DNA of 64,000 nt, taken from positions 806,001 through 870,000 of the forward strand of contig NZ_LT607803.1 in the NCBI RefSeq assembly GCF_900090195.1, written 5' to 3'. Below, in pieces: positions 8,503 through 17,342 of this stretch. Position 1 is the stretch's first letter; each line of letters begins with the position of its first letter. The notes under the pieces were generated by a model that worked only from the letters and a program-made list of their open reading frames with translations, searched no databases and had not been told where the DNA came from. A program made the translations under genes and the position numbers. This stretch comes from Variovorax sp. HW608. GTDB taxonomy: Bacteria > Pseudomonadota > Gammaproteobacteria > Burkholderiales > Burkholderiaceae_C.

Positions 8503-9705
8503 ATGGATGTCGTGCGTGAGATCAGATCCTTCAATCAAGGCCGCGACCCGGACCGCCTGACGCTCAAGTACCGCAACATGCGTGCAAGTCCGTTCGTGTT
8601 TCTTCGCGGGACCTGCCATCTCTTCTATGACCGCCTCGCCGGAATCGGCGCGCCGCGTTCGGCGCCGCTGACATGGGTTTGCGGCGACCTGCACCTCGAG
8701 AACTTCGGCAGCTACAAGGGCGACAACCGGCTCGTCTATTTCGACATCAACGATTTCGACGAGGCCGCCCTGGCCCCAGCGAGCTGGGACCTGATCCGGT
8801 TTCTGACGAGTCTTTGGGTGGGCGCCGAGAGCCTCTCCGTGGAATCCCGCGAAGCGCGCAGGCTCTGCGAGGTCTTCATCGAAAGCTATGCGACGGCGCT
8901 TGGCGCCGGCAAGGCCTATTGGGTGGAACGCGACACCGCGCAGGGCTTGGTTCGCGTGCTGCTCGATGGCTTGCGGGAACGGCAGCGATCCCAGTTTCTC
9001 GCCAGCCGCACCGACTTGAAGGGACGTCGACGCGTGCTGCGAACGGATGGCAAGAAGGCGCTGCCCGCCTCCGACCAGCAGCGGGCGATGGCCCTGCAGG
9101 TGATCCAGGAATTCGCCGCGGCGCAGGCGAACCCGAAGTTCTACGAGGTCCTGGACGTGGCGCGGCGCATCGCCGGCACCGGCAGCCTGGGCGTCGACCG
9201 CTACGCGATTCTGGTCACGGGCAAGGGATCGCCCGACGGCAACTACGTGCTGGATCTCAAGCAGGCCTTGCCGTCTTCGCTGGTGCCGCATCTGAAGGTC
9301 GCGCAACCCAAGTGGAGGTCGGAGGCCCATCGCGTCGTGGCACTCCAGCGCCGCGTGCAGGCGGTTTCCATGGCCTTCCTGCAGCCCGTGGTCGTGGGCC
9401 GGGTGCCGTACGTCCTGCGCGCCCTGCAGCCGGCCGAGGACCGCGTGGCCTTGGGCGGCAAGTCGGCGCAGAGCGCGAGCGATCTCGAAGGCGTGATCAC
9501 CGAAATGGCCAAGCTGCTGGCCTGGGCGCAGCTGCGAAGCGCCGGACGCGAAGGCTCGGACATCGCCGATGCACTGATCGACTTCGGCCAGCGCAGCAAG
9601 TGGAGGGCGCGCGTGCTCGATGCGTCGATCGAATGCGCCGGCCAGGTGCGGCGGGACTGGTCGACCTACGCCGCCGCGTATGACGACGGGGCCTATTCGT
9701 CCTGA
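8503..9705 (+). CDS. DUF2252 family protein, kinase-fold-like
   Basis: Cytoplasmic protein of 400 residues. The start at ATG 8503 is fixed by AGGAGG at 8491-8496. It matches the DUF2252 pattern: RGTCHLFYDRL, then CGDLHLENFGSY and YFDINDFDEA. The GDLHxxN and DxxDFD pair resembles the catalytic loop and metal loop of aminoglycoside-phosphotransferase-like kinases, so a phosphotransferase role is likely but the substrate is unknown. The C-terminal third contains FLQPVVVGRVPYVLRALQPAED, a region usual in the family. It is monocistronic, with a 60-base gap to the MipA gene. Confidence 0.82.
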   Translation: MDVVREIRSFNQGRDPDRLTLKYRNMRASPFVFLRGTCHLFYDRLAGIGAPRSAPLTWVCGDLHLENFGSYKGDNRLVYFDINDFDEAALAPASWDLIRFLTSLWVGAESLSVESREARRLCEVFIESYATALGAGKAYWVERDTAQGLVRVLLDGLRERQRSQFLASRTDLKGRRRVLRTDGKKALPASDQQRAMALQVIQEFAAAQANPKFYEVLDVARRIAGTGSLGVDRYAILVTGKGSPDGNYVLDLKQALPSSLVPHLKVAQPKWRSEAHRVVALQRRVQAVSMAFLQPVVVGRVPYVLRALQPAEDRVALGGKSAQSASDLEGVITEMAKLLAWAQLRSAGREGSDIADALIDFGQRSKWRARVLDASIECAGQVRRDWSTYAAAYDDGAYSS

Positions 9706-9765
9706 CCGGACGGGGGGTGGTCCGCCGCGGACCGCGGACGCGACGGCCTGAAGCACAATTGGCGA

Positions 9766-10548
9766 ATGCGCCGTTACCTCATCGCCCTCGCCATCGCCCT
9801 CCCGACCTTGAACGCCCACGCGCTGGGCGGCTTGATCCTCATCGGCGCGCCGCCCAAGGAGGGCTATACGCTCGCGGTGGGACCGGCGCTGGCCGGCTAT
9901 CCGGAAGCGCCCGGATCGGGTCGCACCAAGGTCCTTCCACTCGTGGGCGTCGACTTCGCGTCCTCGACGGGCGGCTTCATCTCGACGGAGATCGGCGCCG
10001 GCTGGAATTTCTCGAAGCGCGAAGACCTGCAGTTCGGCGCGCGGCTTTGGCCCGTGTTCGGTCGCAACGACGACCGCTCGCGCGCCCGCGGGCTGGACGA
10101 TGTCGGGAACCGTCTCGGGCTCGGCCTCTTTCTCAACTACGAGCCCTGGGAGTTCCTGGTGCTGCAGTCGAGCCTGCTCACCGGTTCGGGCTCCGATCGG
10201 AACGGCACGCAGTTCGAGGCGGGTGCAACCGTCGGCGCCCCGCTCGGAGATTCAACGCAGCTCGGGCTGACGCTGGGGACGACCTGGTCCAATGGGGCGT
10301 ACCTGCGCAGCTACTTCGGCGTGACGCCGGCGGAATCGGCGGTGGGCGCTCTGCCGGTCTTCGCCCCGGGTGCGGGCTGGAGCGACGTGAACGTGTCGCT
10401 CAATGCAGATGTGCGCATCGCCCCGCGCTGGAAACTGACCGGCCAGTGGCTGGTGGCGCGCTTGATCGGCGACGCCGGTCACAGCCCGGTGACCTCGTCG
10501 CGCACCCAGAACACATTCCTGATGACGCTGTGGTATCAGCTCAAGTGA
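9766..10548 (+). CDS. MipA/OmpV family outer-membrane beta-barrel protein
   Basis: Outer-membrane protein of 260 residues with a Sec signal peptide (cleavage expected after LNAHA at about residue 19). The mature part alternates short beta strands with aromatic ends, contains LPLVGVDFASSTGGFISTE and the late motif IGDAGHSPVT that corresponds to the family DAxxSP signature, and ends NTFLMTLWYQLK with a terminal aromatic strand. Family members act as scaffolds for murein hydrolases or as porin-like channels; which applies here is unknown. It converges with the gene ending at 10562. Confidence 0.85.
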   Translation: MRRYLIALAIALPTLNAHALGGLILIGAPPKEGYTLAVGPALAGYPEAPGSGRTKVLPLVGVDFASSTGGFISTEIGAGWNFSKREDLQFGARLWPVFGRNDDRSRARGLDDVGNRLGLGLFLNYEPWEFLVLQSSLLTGSGSDRNGTQFEAGATVGAPLGDSTQLGLTLGTTWSNGAYLRSYFGVTPAESAVGALPVFAPGAGWSDVNVSLNADVRIAPRWKLTGQWLVARLIGDAGHSPVTSSRTQNTFLMTLWYQLK

Positions 10549-10561
10549 CCAGGGCCTGGCC

Positions 10562-11548
10562 CTAGCGAAGCTCGGATTCGTCAGGCTCCAGCAGGAACGA
10601 GAGCCGCTTCAGCAGCGCATTGACCCATGCATTGCGATGCTGAAAGTAGTTGAAGGTCTGGTGCATCTCGCTGCCGACGTGGCGCTTGAAGGCGTAGCTG
10701 GTGACGCCGAAGTCGATCTGCCGGATGCCGTCCCGGATGCAGATATTGATGGCCTGGAGCATCAGCGCGAAGTACAGCTTGTACTGGCGGCTCTTTCCGT
10801 AGTCCATGCCGATGTACTTGCAGTACATGATCTGCTTGCTGCACAGCAGCTGATGGAAGCCGATCAGGAGATCACCTTCGAAGTAGAGGACGTACTTGCT
10901 GAGCGGGGCGCTTTCCCGGAAGTACGCGACATTCAACTGCTCGAACTGGATGTCGGCGTTGTCGCAGGTCTGGCGATAGAGCTCATACACCCGCTGCAGA
11001 TGCTCCTTTGGCAAGCCATCGGTTTCGAGCAATCGCAGGCCGGCCGAGGCCTTCAGCTTGCGCTTCAGGTCGGTTCGGACCTTGTGCTTCAGACGATTCC
11101 AGTAGTCGGGGGGCAGGTTCAGCACCGGCACCGGCAGGCCGATCACCTTGTTGAACTTCGCGAGGCCCAGGCTGCCGTCAAAGCCCTTGTAGGAGACCAG
11201 TGGAGCCAGCTTGCGCAGTTCCGAGTTGATCAGTTCGAGCACTTCGGCCGATTGCTCCCCTTGTATGCGCCCGACGTCGGCCGAAGGATGTCCGACAAAG
11301 GCGACCCTCAAGGCGATGCGGCCCAGCAGCGTCTTCAGGAATCCCGGCGGCATCATCGTGTTGAGCGGCAGCTTCATGATGAAGAAGGGTGCCGTGGTCA
11401 CCGGACGGGACGCTCGTTTGACGATGAAGCAACCCAGTTCGAAGTCGGGAATGCCAGCTCGGCCATACGCGCGGTAGAAGGCGCCGCCTTCGGGGTTGTC
11501 GACCAGAAAGTCCTCGGGGACCTGGCTCACGCGCTCGATGGTGATCAT
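10562..11548 (-). CDS. GNAT/FemAB-like acyltransferase domain protein
   Basis: Cytoplasmic protein of 328 residues, start ATG 11548 (MITIERVSQVPEDF). The C-terminal 150 residues look like a FemAB/GNAT fold (LIGFHQLLCSKQIMYCKYIG, YFALMLQAINICI, IDFGVTSYAFKRHVGSE), as seen in peptidoglycan-interpeptide or lipid-linked aminoacyl/acyl transferases. The basic run RLKHKVRTDLKRKLKASAG in the middle could contact RNA or an anionic substrate. It is divergent from the methyltransferase at 11644 with 95 bases between. The substrate is unknown and the fold assignment is moderately certain. Confidence 0.6.
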   Translation of the reverse strand: MITIERVSQVPEDFLVDNPEGGAFYRAYGRAGIPDFELGCFIVKRASRPVTTAPFFIMKLPLNTMMPPGFLKTLLGRIALRVAFVGHPSADVGRIQGEQSAEVLELINSELRKLAPLVSYKGFDGSLGLAKFNKVIGLPVPVLNLPPDYWNRLKHKVRTDLKRKLKASAGLRLLETDGLPKEHLQRVYELYRQTCDNADIQFEQLNVAYFRESAPLSKYVLYFEGDLLIGFHQLLCSKQIMYCKYIGMDYGKSRQYKLYFALMLQAINICIRDGIRQIDFGVTSYAFKRHVGSEMHQTFNYFQHRNAWVNALLKRLSFLLEPDESELR

Positions 11549-11643
11549 GCTGGCAGTTGATCGCGCCCATTCGGGTCGCTCTTGAAGCGAGCTAGCATTG
11601 TCGCTTTGATCTTTGGATGACTTTTTCGGGAATCGGGGCAAGG

Positions 11644-12249
11644 ATGCAATCAGCCGCTGCGGACGTATTCGACGAGGCCTACTACAAGCGCTTCTACTTC
11701 GACAGGAAGACCAAGGTGGTGGACCCGCAGCACGTCGAGCGCCTGGGTGCATTCATCTGCGCCTACCTTCGTTACCTGCGCGTGCCCGTGCAGAGAGTGC
11801 TCGATGTGGGTTGCGGCATCGGCCTGTGGAAGGACATCGTCGAGCGCCACTTCCCGGGCGCAAGCTATCACGGCGTGGAACTGAGCGACTACCTGTGCGA
11901 CCGCTACGGATGGGAGCGCGGCTCGGTGGTGGATTTCGAGGCGAAGAAGCCGTTCGACTTCGTCATCTGCCAGGGCGTCCTGCCTTATCTGGGTCCACCG
12001 GACCTCAAGCTGGCACTGCAGAACCTGGGCCGCCTGAGCGAGGGCGCACTGTACCTGGAAGCCGTGACGCTCGAAGACTTCGAGCGCGACGTCGTGGACG
12101 AGGAAGTGACCGATCCGAACCTCTATCGTCACCGCGCCTCCGTGTACCGGCGCGGTCTGGCCCGAAGCTTTAGGGAAGTCGGTGGGGGCCTGTGGCTGAG
12201 CCGGCGCGCGGAGCTGCCGCTCTACTCGCTGGAATTCGCTGCCGAGTAG
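11644..12249 (+). CDS. Class I SAM-dependent methyltransferase
   Basis: Cytoplasmic methyltransferase of 201 residues from ATG 11644; an in-frame ATG at 11617 would add nine residues and neither has a strong ribosome site. Motif I is VLDVGCGIGLWKD, an acidic motif II is seen in YHGVELSDYLCDRYGW, and motif IV is FDFVICQGVLPYL. The C-terminal portion (YRHRASVYRRGLARSFREVGGGLWL) matches small-molecule or lipid methyltransferases more than rRNA enzymes. The acceptor is unknown. It faces the FixJ-type regulator gene tail-to-tail. Confidence 0.8.
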   Translation: MQSAAADVFDEAYYKRFYFDRKTKVVDPQHVERLGAFICAYLRYLRVPVQRVLDVGCGIGLWKDIVERHFPGASYHGVELSDYLCDRYGWERGSVVDFEAKKPFDFVICQGVLPYLGPPDLKLALQNLGRLSEGALYLEAVTLEDFERDVVDEEVTDPNLYRHRASVYRRGLARSFREVGGGLWLSRRAELPLYSLEFAAE

Positions 12250-12276
12250 GCAGGACGCCTCAGGATTGCTCCCAGC

Positions 12277-12915
12277 CTAGAGCTTTGGAGTGGACAGGCC
12301 GAGCGTGTCCGCGATGCGCACGAGCTGCGCCAGGGACTTCGCCTGCATCTTGCGCATGATCTGCCCGCGGTGGACCTTGACGGTGGCCTCGCTGATGCCC
12401 AGCTCGGCCGCGATCTGCTTGTTCACGCGCCCGGCGCTCACCAGCCCCATGACTTCGCGCTCGCGCTGGGTGAGCGCGGCGAAGCGTTGCCGGAGTTCCG
12501 CGACGAGCGCCGACTCGCGCCGCTGCGCGCGGTGCCGCTCGACCGCGGCATCGATCGCATCGAGGAGCTCCTGGTCGCGGAAGGGCTTGCTCAAGAACTC
12601 GACGGCGCCGGCCTTCATGGCGCGCACCGTCATCGGAATGTCGCCGTGCCCGGTGATGAAGATCACCGGCAGATCGACGCCCGCGCGCGGGAGTTCTTCC
12701 TGGAAGCTCAATCCGCTGGCGCCCGGCAGCCGCACGTCGAGCACCAGGCAGCCGGGCGCGTCCGGACGCGGCGCCCGCATGAATTCCTGCGTCGAGGCGA
12801 ACACGCGCACCTCCATGCCGACGGAAGCGAGGAGATCCTGAAGCGCCTCGCGCATGGCCAGGTCGTCGTCGACCACGAAGACGATGGGGCGCTCGTTCGG
12901 CACTAGGGCCCCCAT
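12277..12915 (-). CDS. FixJ/NarL-type response regulator
   Basis: Response regulator of 212 residues if it starts at ATG 12915; a GTG at 12903 that overlaps the kinase stop in TAGTG is equally plausible and would remove four residues. The receiver domain has acidic D16-D18, phospho-acceptor D60 (CLVLDVRLPGASG) and the FITGHGDIPMTVRAMKAGA segment diagnostic of FixJ/NodW/TodT regulators. The C-terminal LuxR-type helix-turn-helix is LTQREREVMGLVSAG...VNKQIAAELGISEATVKVHRG. It is translated together with the PAS kinase upstream. The target genes are not evident nearby. Confidence 0.92.
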   Translation of the reverse strand: MGALVPNERPIVFVVDDDLAMREALQDLLASVGMEVRVFASTQEFMRAPRPDAPGCLVLDVRLPGASGLSFQEELPRAGVDLPVIFITGHGDIPMTVRAMKAGAVEFLSKPFRDQELLDAIDAAVERHRAQRRESALVAELRQRFAALTQREREVMGLVSAGRVNKQIAAELGISEATVKVHRGQIMRKMQAKSLAQLVRIADTLGLSTPKL

Positions 12916-15173
12916 TCCCCGACCGGCAACGAAAACCGGAACACGGCGCCGTGCGGCAGGTTCGGCGCGGTCCAGAGCTGGCCGCCATGGGCCTCGATGA
13001 TCGACCGGCTGATCGAAAGCCCCATGCCGATGCCCTGCGCCTTGGAGGTATGGAAGGGCTCGAAGAGCTTGTCCGCGATCTCGGGCGCGATGCCGGGACC
13101 CGAGTCGCGCACCTCGATGCAGACGCCGCCCTCCGCTTCGCTCGCGCCGACGACCAGTTCCCGCGCGCCATCGCCGGGCCCGCTCATGGCCTCGATGGCG
13201 TTGACGATCAGGTTGAGGATCACCTGCTGGAGCTGCACCCTGTCGCCCCACACGCGCGGCAGTCCTTCGGCAAGCGTCTTTTCGAGCGCAATGTCGTTGC
13301 GGCGCATCTGGTCGCGCGTGAACGCGATCACGTCGAGGATGACCTGGTTGATGTCGACACGGTCCCGCCGCGGCGGCTGTCGCATGACCAGGGCGCGGAT
13401 GCGGTCGATGACTTCGCTCGCGCGCTTGCCGTCCCGGGCAATGCGTTCGAGCGAGCGCTGCGCCTTTTCGATCTCGGGCGGCCGGGCCGCGAGCCAGCGC
13501 GCGCAGGATCCGGCACTCATGACCATGGCGCCAAGCGGCTGGTTGACCTCGTGCGCGATCGAGGCTGCGAGCACGCCGAGCGTGGTCACGCGGTTGACTC
13601 GCGCCAGTGCCGCCTGCGCCTCGCGCAGGGCTTCCGACGCCAGGATGTGGTGAGTGAGGTCACGCGTGATCACGAGCGCCGCTTCCAGGCGCTCCGATGC
13701 GAGTCTGAGCGGAGAGTAGGACACCGACAGGTAGACGCGCCCCATTTCGGTCGTGAACCATTCCGCGAACGTGAACTGCTCTCCGGCGAAACAGCGGTCG
13801 AGACTGGGCTTCACGGTGCGCTCGAAGAAGTCGGTCCCGTGAAGATCGGCGACACGCATGCCGATGATCTGCTCGGCCGGCATCTTCCAGCTCTGCGCGT
13901 AGACCGCATTGACCCTTTGATAGCGGTAGTCCCGGTCGATCACGGCCATGCCATCGGAGGCGCTCTCGAACACCTGCCGCGTCAACTGCTCGGCCCGCTT
14001 GCGCTCCGTGATGTCCCGGCCGACGCCCCGGTAGCCCGTGAAGCGCCCCGCCTCGTCGAACATCGGCAGCCCCGACACCGACACGTGGCGTATGCCGCCG
14101 TCGGGCGTCGGCCGGGCGAGTTCGAAGTCGCGGAACGGGACATGGGCATCGAGGGTGGCGCGGTGCTGGCGCCAAGCCTCCTCGTCCGGCGCCAGATAGG
14201 GCACTTCCCATCGCGTCTTGCCGATCTCCGAGCCCGGTGCCGGCGCGCGGTCGAAGCGCGCGGAATACTCCTGCCGGGTGAAGCGATGCTGGGCGTCGCT
14301 CTCCCAGTAGACGTCGAACGAGAACTTCACGAGCGTGCGAAAGCGCTCCTCGCTCTCGCGCAACGCCTCCTCGGTCTGCTGGCGCTCGGTGATGTCCTCG
14401 CACGCCACGAGCAGCACCGGCCCGTTCCTCAGCACGACCGCGTTGGCCGACTCCCGGACCCACAGCAAGCTGCCGTCCTTGCGGACCTTGCGCGCCTTCC
14501 AGCGCATCACGCGCCCCGGCTGGCGGAAAGCCTCTTCGGCCTTGCCCTGGACGAACGCCCGGTCGGCTTCGAGGAACACGTTCAGCACCGGCTGGCCGAC
14601 CAGCTCATCGACGCGCCAACCCAACTGCTCGGCGCCCACGGGATTGACCGAAAGGATCGTGCCGGCCGCATCGAGGATGAAGTACATCGTGGGATTGGCT
14701 TCGAAGGCGGCCCGCCATTGCTCCTCGAGCTCCTGCCGAGCCTCCTCGGCGCGCTTGCGCTCCGTGATGTCGGTGTTGGTTGCGAGGATCGCCACCGGCC
14801 GGCCCTGCTCGTCGCGCTGCAATGCCAGGCGGCTCGCCACGACCACCGGTGTGCCGTCGCGCCTGTGATGCACCAGTTCGCCTTCCCAGCGCCCGGTGCG
14901 CAGCACCTGCGATTCGATCTGGTCGAGCGGCACGGTGGAGAGGGTCTTCAGCAGCTCGAGCGCGGACTTTCCGAGCGCCTCTTCAGCCGTCCATCCGTAC
15001 ATCTCCTCGGCGCCGCGGTTCCAGTACTTGATCGCGGTATCCATGTCGCGCACGAACATGGCGTCATGCGTGAGATCCAGCAGGTCGGCGTGCTCGCGCA
15101 GCGAGATTTCCGCCTGCCGCTCGAAAGGCCGGCACGCCGGGCGCGACAGTTCTCCGTCGCCTTTACGTTTCAT
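12903..15173 (-). CDS. Soluble hybrid-free PAS histidine kinase with four PAS domains
   Basis: Sensor kinase of 756 residues from ATG 15173 (MKRKGDGELS). There are no membrane segments, so it senses a cytoplasmic signal. Four PAS repeats are seen at roughly 30-150, 155-280, 290-410 and 415-530; three end with the linker DITERKRAEE, DITERQQTEE or DITERKRAEQ. HisKA carries H541 in SIAHEVNQPLGAMVMS, the NtrB/FixL-like HExNQPL version. HATPase_c has NLIVNAIEAMSG, DSGPGI and GIGMGLSISRSIIEAHGG. The layout is NodV/FixL/TodS-like with the FixJ-type partner immediately downstream. The ligand is unknown; no haem-binding signature is evident by eye. Confidence 0.9.
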   Translation of the reverse strand: MKRKGDGELSRPACRPFERQAEISLREHADLLDLTHDAMFVRDMDTAIKYWNRGAEEMYGWTAEEALGKSALELLKTLSTVPLDQIESQVLRTGRWEGELVHHRRDGTPVVVASRLALQRDEQGRPVAILATNTDITERKRAEEARQELEEQWRAAFEANPTMYFILDAAGTILSVNPVGAEQLGWRVDELVGQPVLNVFLEADRAFVQGKAEEAFRQPGRVMRWKARKVRKDGSLLWVRESANAVVLRNGPVLLVACEDITERQQTEEALRESEERFRTLVKFSFDVYWESDAQHRFTRQEYSARFDRAPAPGSEIGKTRWEVPYLAPDEEAWRQHRATLDAHVPFRDFELARPTPDGGIRHVSVSGLPMFDEAGRFTGYRGVGRDITERKRAEQLTRQVFESASDGMAVIDRDYRYQRVNAVYAQSWKMPAEQIIGMRVADLHGTDFFERTVKPSLDRCFAGEQFTFAEWFTTEMGRVYLSVSYSPLRLASERLEAALVITRDLTHHILASEALREAQAALARVNRVTTLGVLAASIAHEVNQPLGAMVMSAGSCARWLAARPPEIEKAQRSLERIARDGKRASEVIDRIRALVMRQPPRRDRVDINQVILDVIAFTRDQMRRNDIALEKTLAEGLPRVWGDRVQLQQVILNLIVNAIEAMSGPGDGARELVVGASEAEGGVCIEVRDSGPGIAPEIADKLFEPFHTSKAQGIGMGLSISRSIIEAHGGQLWTAPNLPHGAVFRFSLPVGEWGP

Positions 15174-15295
15174 CACGAGCGACTCCGATAGGCGCCGCGG
15201 CATGTGAGCCGCAGCATGTCGCGCGGCGCCGGTGGTAGGGCCAGCTCATCCTTCGGCAGTGGCGAACCTTATTTTGAACGTCCTCGTGGCCGCTG

Positions 15296-16420
15296 TCACG
15301 ACGCCGCCAGTCGCCGCCGCGCGGCGACCGCCCGGGCGAGCCCCTGCAACACCGGCACCGTCTGCGTGAACCCGATGCACGCATCGGTGATCGACACGCC
15401 GCGCTTGAGCGGCACACCCGCCACCAGGTCCTGGCGACCTTCCTCCAGATGGCTTTCGATCATCACGCCGGTGATGCGGCGTTCGCCACCGGCGACCTGC
15501 GCCGCCACGTCCTCGGCAACCACGATCTGGCGCTGGTGCTGCTTGCTGCTGTTGCCGTGCGAGACATCGATCATCACCTGCTCGCGAAGGCCGGTGGCTG
15601 CGAGCGCTTCGCAGGCGGCCGCCACGTCCGCGGCTGAGTAGTTGGGCGTCTTGCCGCCGCGCAGGATCACGTGGCAGTCGGCGTTGCCGCGCGTCTCGAA
15701 GACGGCGGCCATGCCCATCTTGGTCATGCCCATGAAGGCATGCGGCGCGCGCGCTGCCAGGATGGCGTCGGCCGCCACCTTGATGCTGCCGTCGGTGCCG
15801 TTCTTGAAGCCCACCGGGCAGCTCAGGCCCGAGGCCAGCTGGCGGTGGCTCTGGCTCTCGGTGGTGCGCGCCCCGATGGCGCCCCACGCGATCAGGTCGG
15901 CGATGAACTGCGGGCTCAGCAGGTCGAGGAACTCGGTCCCGGTGGGCAGGCCCATCTGGGTCAGCTCCAGCAGCAGGCGGCGCGCACGCTCCAGGCCCTC
16001 GTTGATGGCGAAGCTGCCGTCCAGGTGCGGGTCGTTGATGTAGCCCTTCCAGCCCACGGTGGTGCGCGGCTTCTCGAAGTAGGCGCGCATCACGATCAGG
16101 AGGTCGTCCTGCAGCGCATCGGCCTGGGCCTTGAGGCGGTGAGCGTACGCTAGCGCCTGGTCGTGGTCGTGGATCGAGCAGGGGCCCACCACGACGATCA
16201 GGCGGTCGTCGCGGCCCTGCAGCACGTCGGCGATGGCACTGCGGCTCTTTTCGACCAGCGCCAGCGTGTCGCTGCCGACCGGCACGCGCTCCTGCAGCAG
16301 GGCCGGCGTGAGCAGCGGACGCACGGCGCGGATGCGCACGTCGTCGATGCGGGTGGTGTCCAGGGTGCTGTCACGCGAGCCGGCTTCGGCATCGTGGAAA
16401 GGGTCGTCGATCGTGCTCAT
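15296..16420 (-). CDS. aroG: 3-deoxy-7-phosphoheptulonate synthase (DAHP synthase, class I)
   Basis: First enzyme of the shikimate pathway, joining phosphoenolpyruvate and erythrose 4-phosphate; cytoplasmic, metal dependent. It has 374 residues from ATG 16420, the normal length of AroFGH-type enzymes. Family signatures are present: VVVGPCSIHD, YFEKPRTTVGWKGYINDP, SPQFIADLIAWGAIGARTTE, GFKNGTDG, LRGGKTPNY, DVSHGNSSK and GVMIESHLEEG. The N-terminal 40 residues (TTRIDDVRIRAVRPLLTP) correspond to the regulatory extension that binds the aromatic amino-acid inhibitor. It is a single gene divergent from the retropepsin-like gene. Confidence 0.95.
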   Translation of the reverse strand: MSTIDDPFHDAEAGSRDSTLDTTRIDDVRIRAVRPLLTPALLQERVPVGSDTLALVEKSRSAIADVLQGRDDRLIVVVGPCSIHDHDQALAYAHRLKAQADALQDDLLIVMRAYFEKPRTTVGWKGYINDPHLDGSFAINEGLERARRLLLELTQMGLPTGTEFLDLLSPQFIADLIAWGAIGARTTESQSHRQLASGLSCPVGFKNGTDGSIKVAADAILAARAPHAFMGMTKMGMAAVFETRGNADCHVILRGGKTPNYSAADVAAACEALAATGLREQVMIDVSHGNSSKQHQRQIVVAEDVAAQVAGGERRITGVMIESHLEEGRQDLVAGVPLKRGVSITDACIGFTQTVPVLQGLARAVAARRRLAAS

Positions 16421-16511
16421 GGGTCGTGCTCGCAAGAAATGGCTGGGCGCCATTGTCTCAAGGACGAAGGCAGGCGCATCATGCGCCAGCAAGGTACGCG
16501 CCCTCCATGCC

Positions 16512-17342
16512 ATGAAGAAGCTGATGGCCATCACGATCGTCCTGCTCGTCGCGGCGCGAACGGCATGCGCGGCTTCGGTTGCCATCCCGGTTGGGGCGGA
16601 CGGCCACTATCGCATGCAGGGCGCGATCAACGGCGTGCCGGTCAGCTTCCTGGTCGACACGGGCGCGAGCTCGGTGAGCGTCAGCGAAGAACTTGCGATG
16701 CGCGCGAACCTCGTCGGTGGAGCCCCGATCCGGCTTTGGACGGCCGCCGGCGTCAGGACCGGACGTCTCGTGGCGGGCGTCGGGCTGTCGGCCGGCCCGT
16801 TCCATCTCTCCAATGTCACGGTTGCCGTCAGCCCCGGGCTGCCGGGCGACGAGGCTCTCCTGGGCCAGAGCTTCCTGCGGGGCTTCGTCGTCGTCATGGA
16901 CGGCGCGCAGATGATCCTGCGCGAGAAGCAGCCACGAGCGGGCGCAAGCGACGAGCAACAGCTCGCCTATCTGCGCTGGCTCGGCGAAATGTCGCAGCGC
17001 CTGCGGCCCCGCGTGCCCGATGAGCCGACGCGCAAGGAACTGCTGCAAGCGGTCTGGTACGAAGCAAGGCGCGCGGGCCTCGACGTCTCGCTCGTCCTTG
17101 CCGTCATCGATACCTCGTCCGGCTTCCAGCGCCTGCACATTCAGCCGAAGCTCCGGCATGAGGTGACGAGACTCCGGCACGACCTGGACCAGAGCCATGG
17201 CAACGTGAACGGCGCCCTCGCGCTGTATCTTGCAGACAGCCGGCAGCTTCGGCCCGGCTCACCGGAGCTGCGCAGGGCCGTCAACGGGGTTCTGTGGGCT
17301 CGACGCGGCTGGGTGTTCAACGACCCCGCTGCCCGCTCTTGA
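16512..17342 (+). CDS. Secreted retropepsin-like aspartic protease fused to a degenerate transglycosylase-like domain
   Basis: Periplasmic protein of 276 residues. A signal peptide covers about residues 1-20 (MKKLMAITIVLLVAARTACA). Residues 25-140 form a clan-AA aspartic-protease domain of the bacterial TIGR02281 type, with catalytic D49 in FLVDTGASSVSVS and LLGQSFLRGFVVVMDG; such enzymes act as dimers because they carry one Asp. Residues about 170-276 resemble the lytic-transglycosylase fold (EARRAGLDVSLVLAVIDTSSGFQ), but where the catalytic Glu of ESGF is expected there is Ser202, so that half is probably inactive and may bind peptidoglycan. The last 84 bases overlap the convergent membrane-protein gene. 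Confidence 0.75.
   Translation: MKKLMAITIVLLVAARTACAASVAIPVGADGHYRMQGAINGVPVSFLVDTGASSVSVSEELAMRANLVGGAPIRLWTAAGVRTGRLVAGVGLSAGPFHLSNVTVAVSPGLPGDEALLGQSFLRGFVVVMDGAQMILREKQPRAGASDEQQLAYLRWLGEMSQRLRPRVPDEPTRKELLQAVWYEARRAGLDVSLVLAVIDTSSGFQRLHIQPKLRHEVTRLRHDLDQSHGNVNGALALYLADSRQLRPGSPELRRAVNGVLWARRGWVFNDPAARS

Noticed and set aside
12951..15191. 746-codon frame opposite the PAS kinase
   Set aside because: Antisense to an intact kinase with all catalytic boxes; no recognisable domain in the shadow frame.
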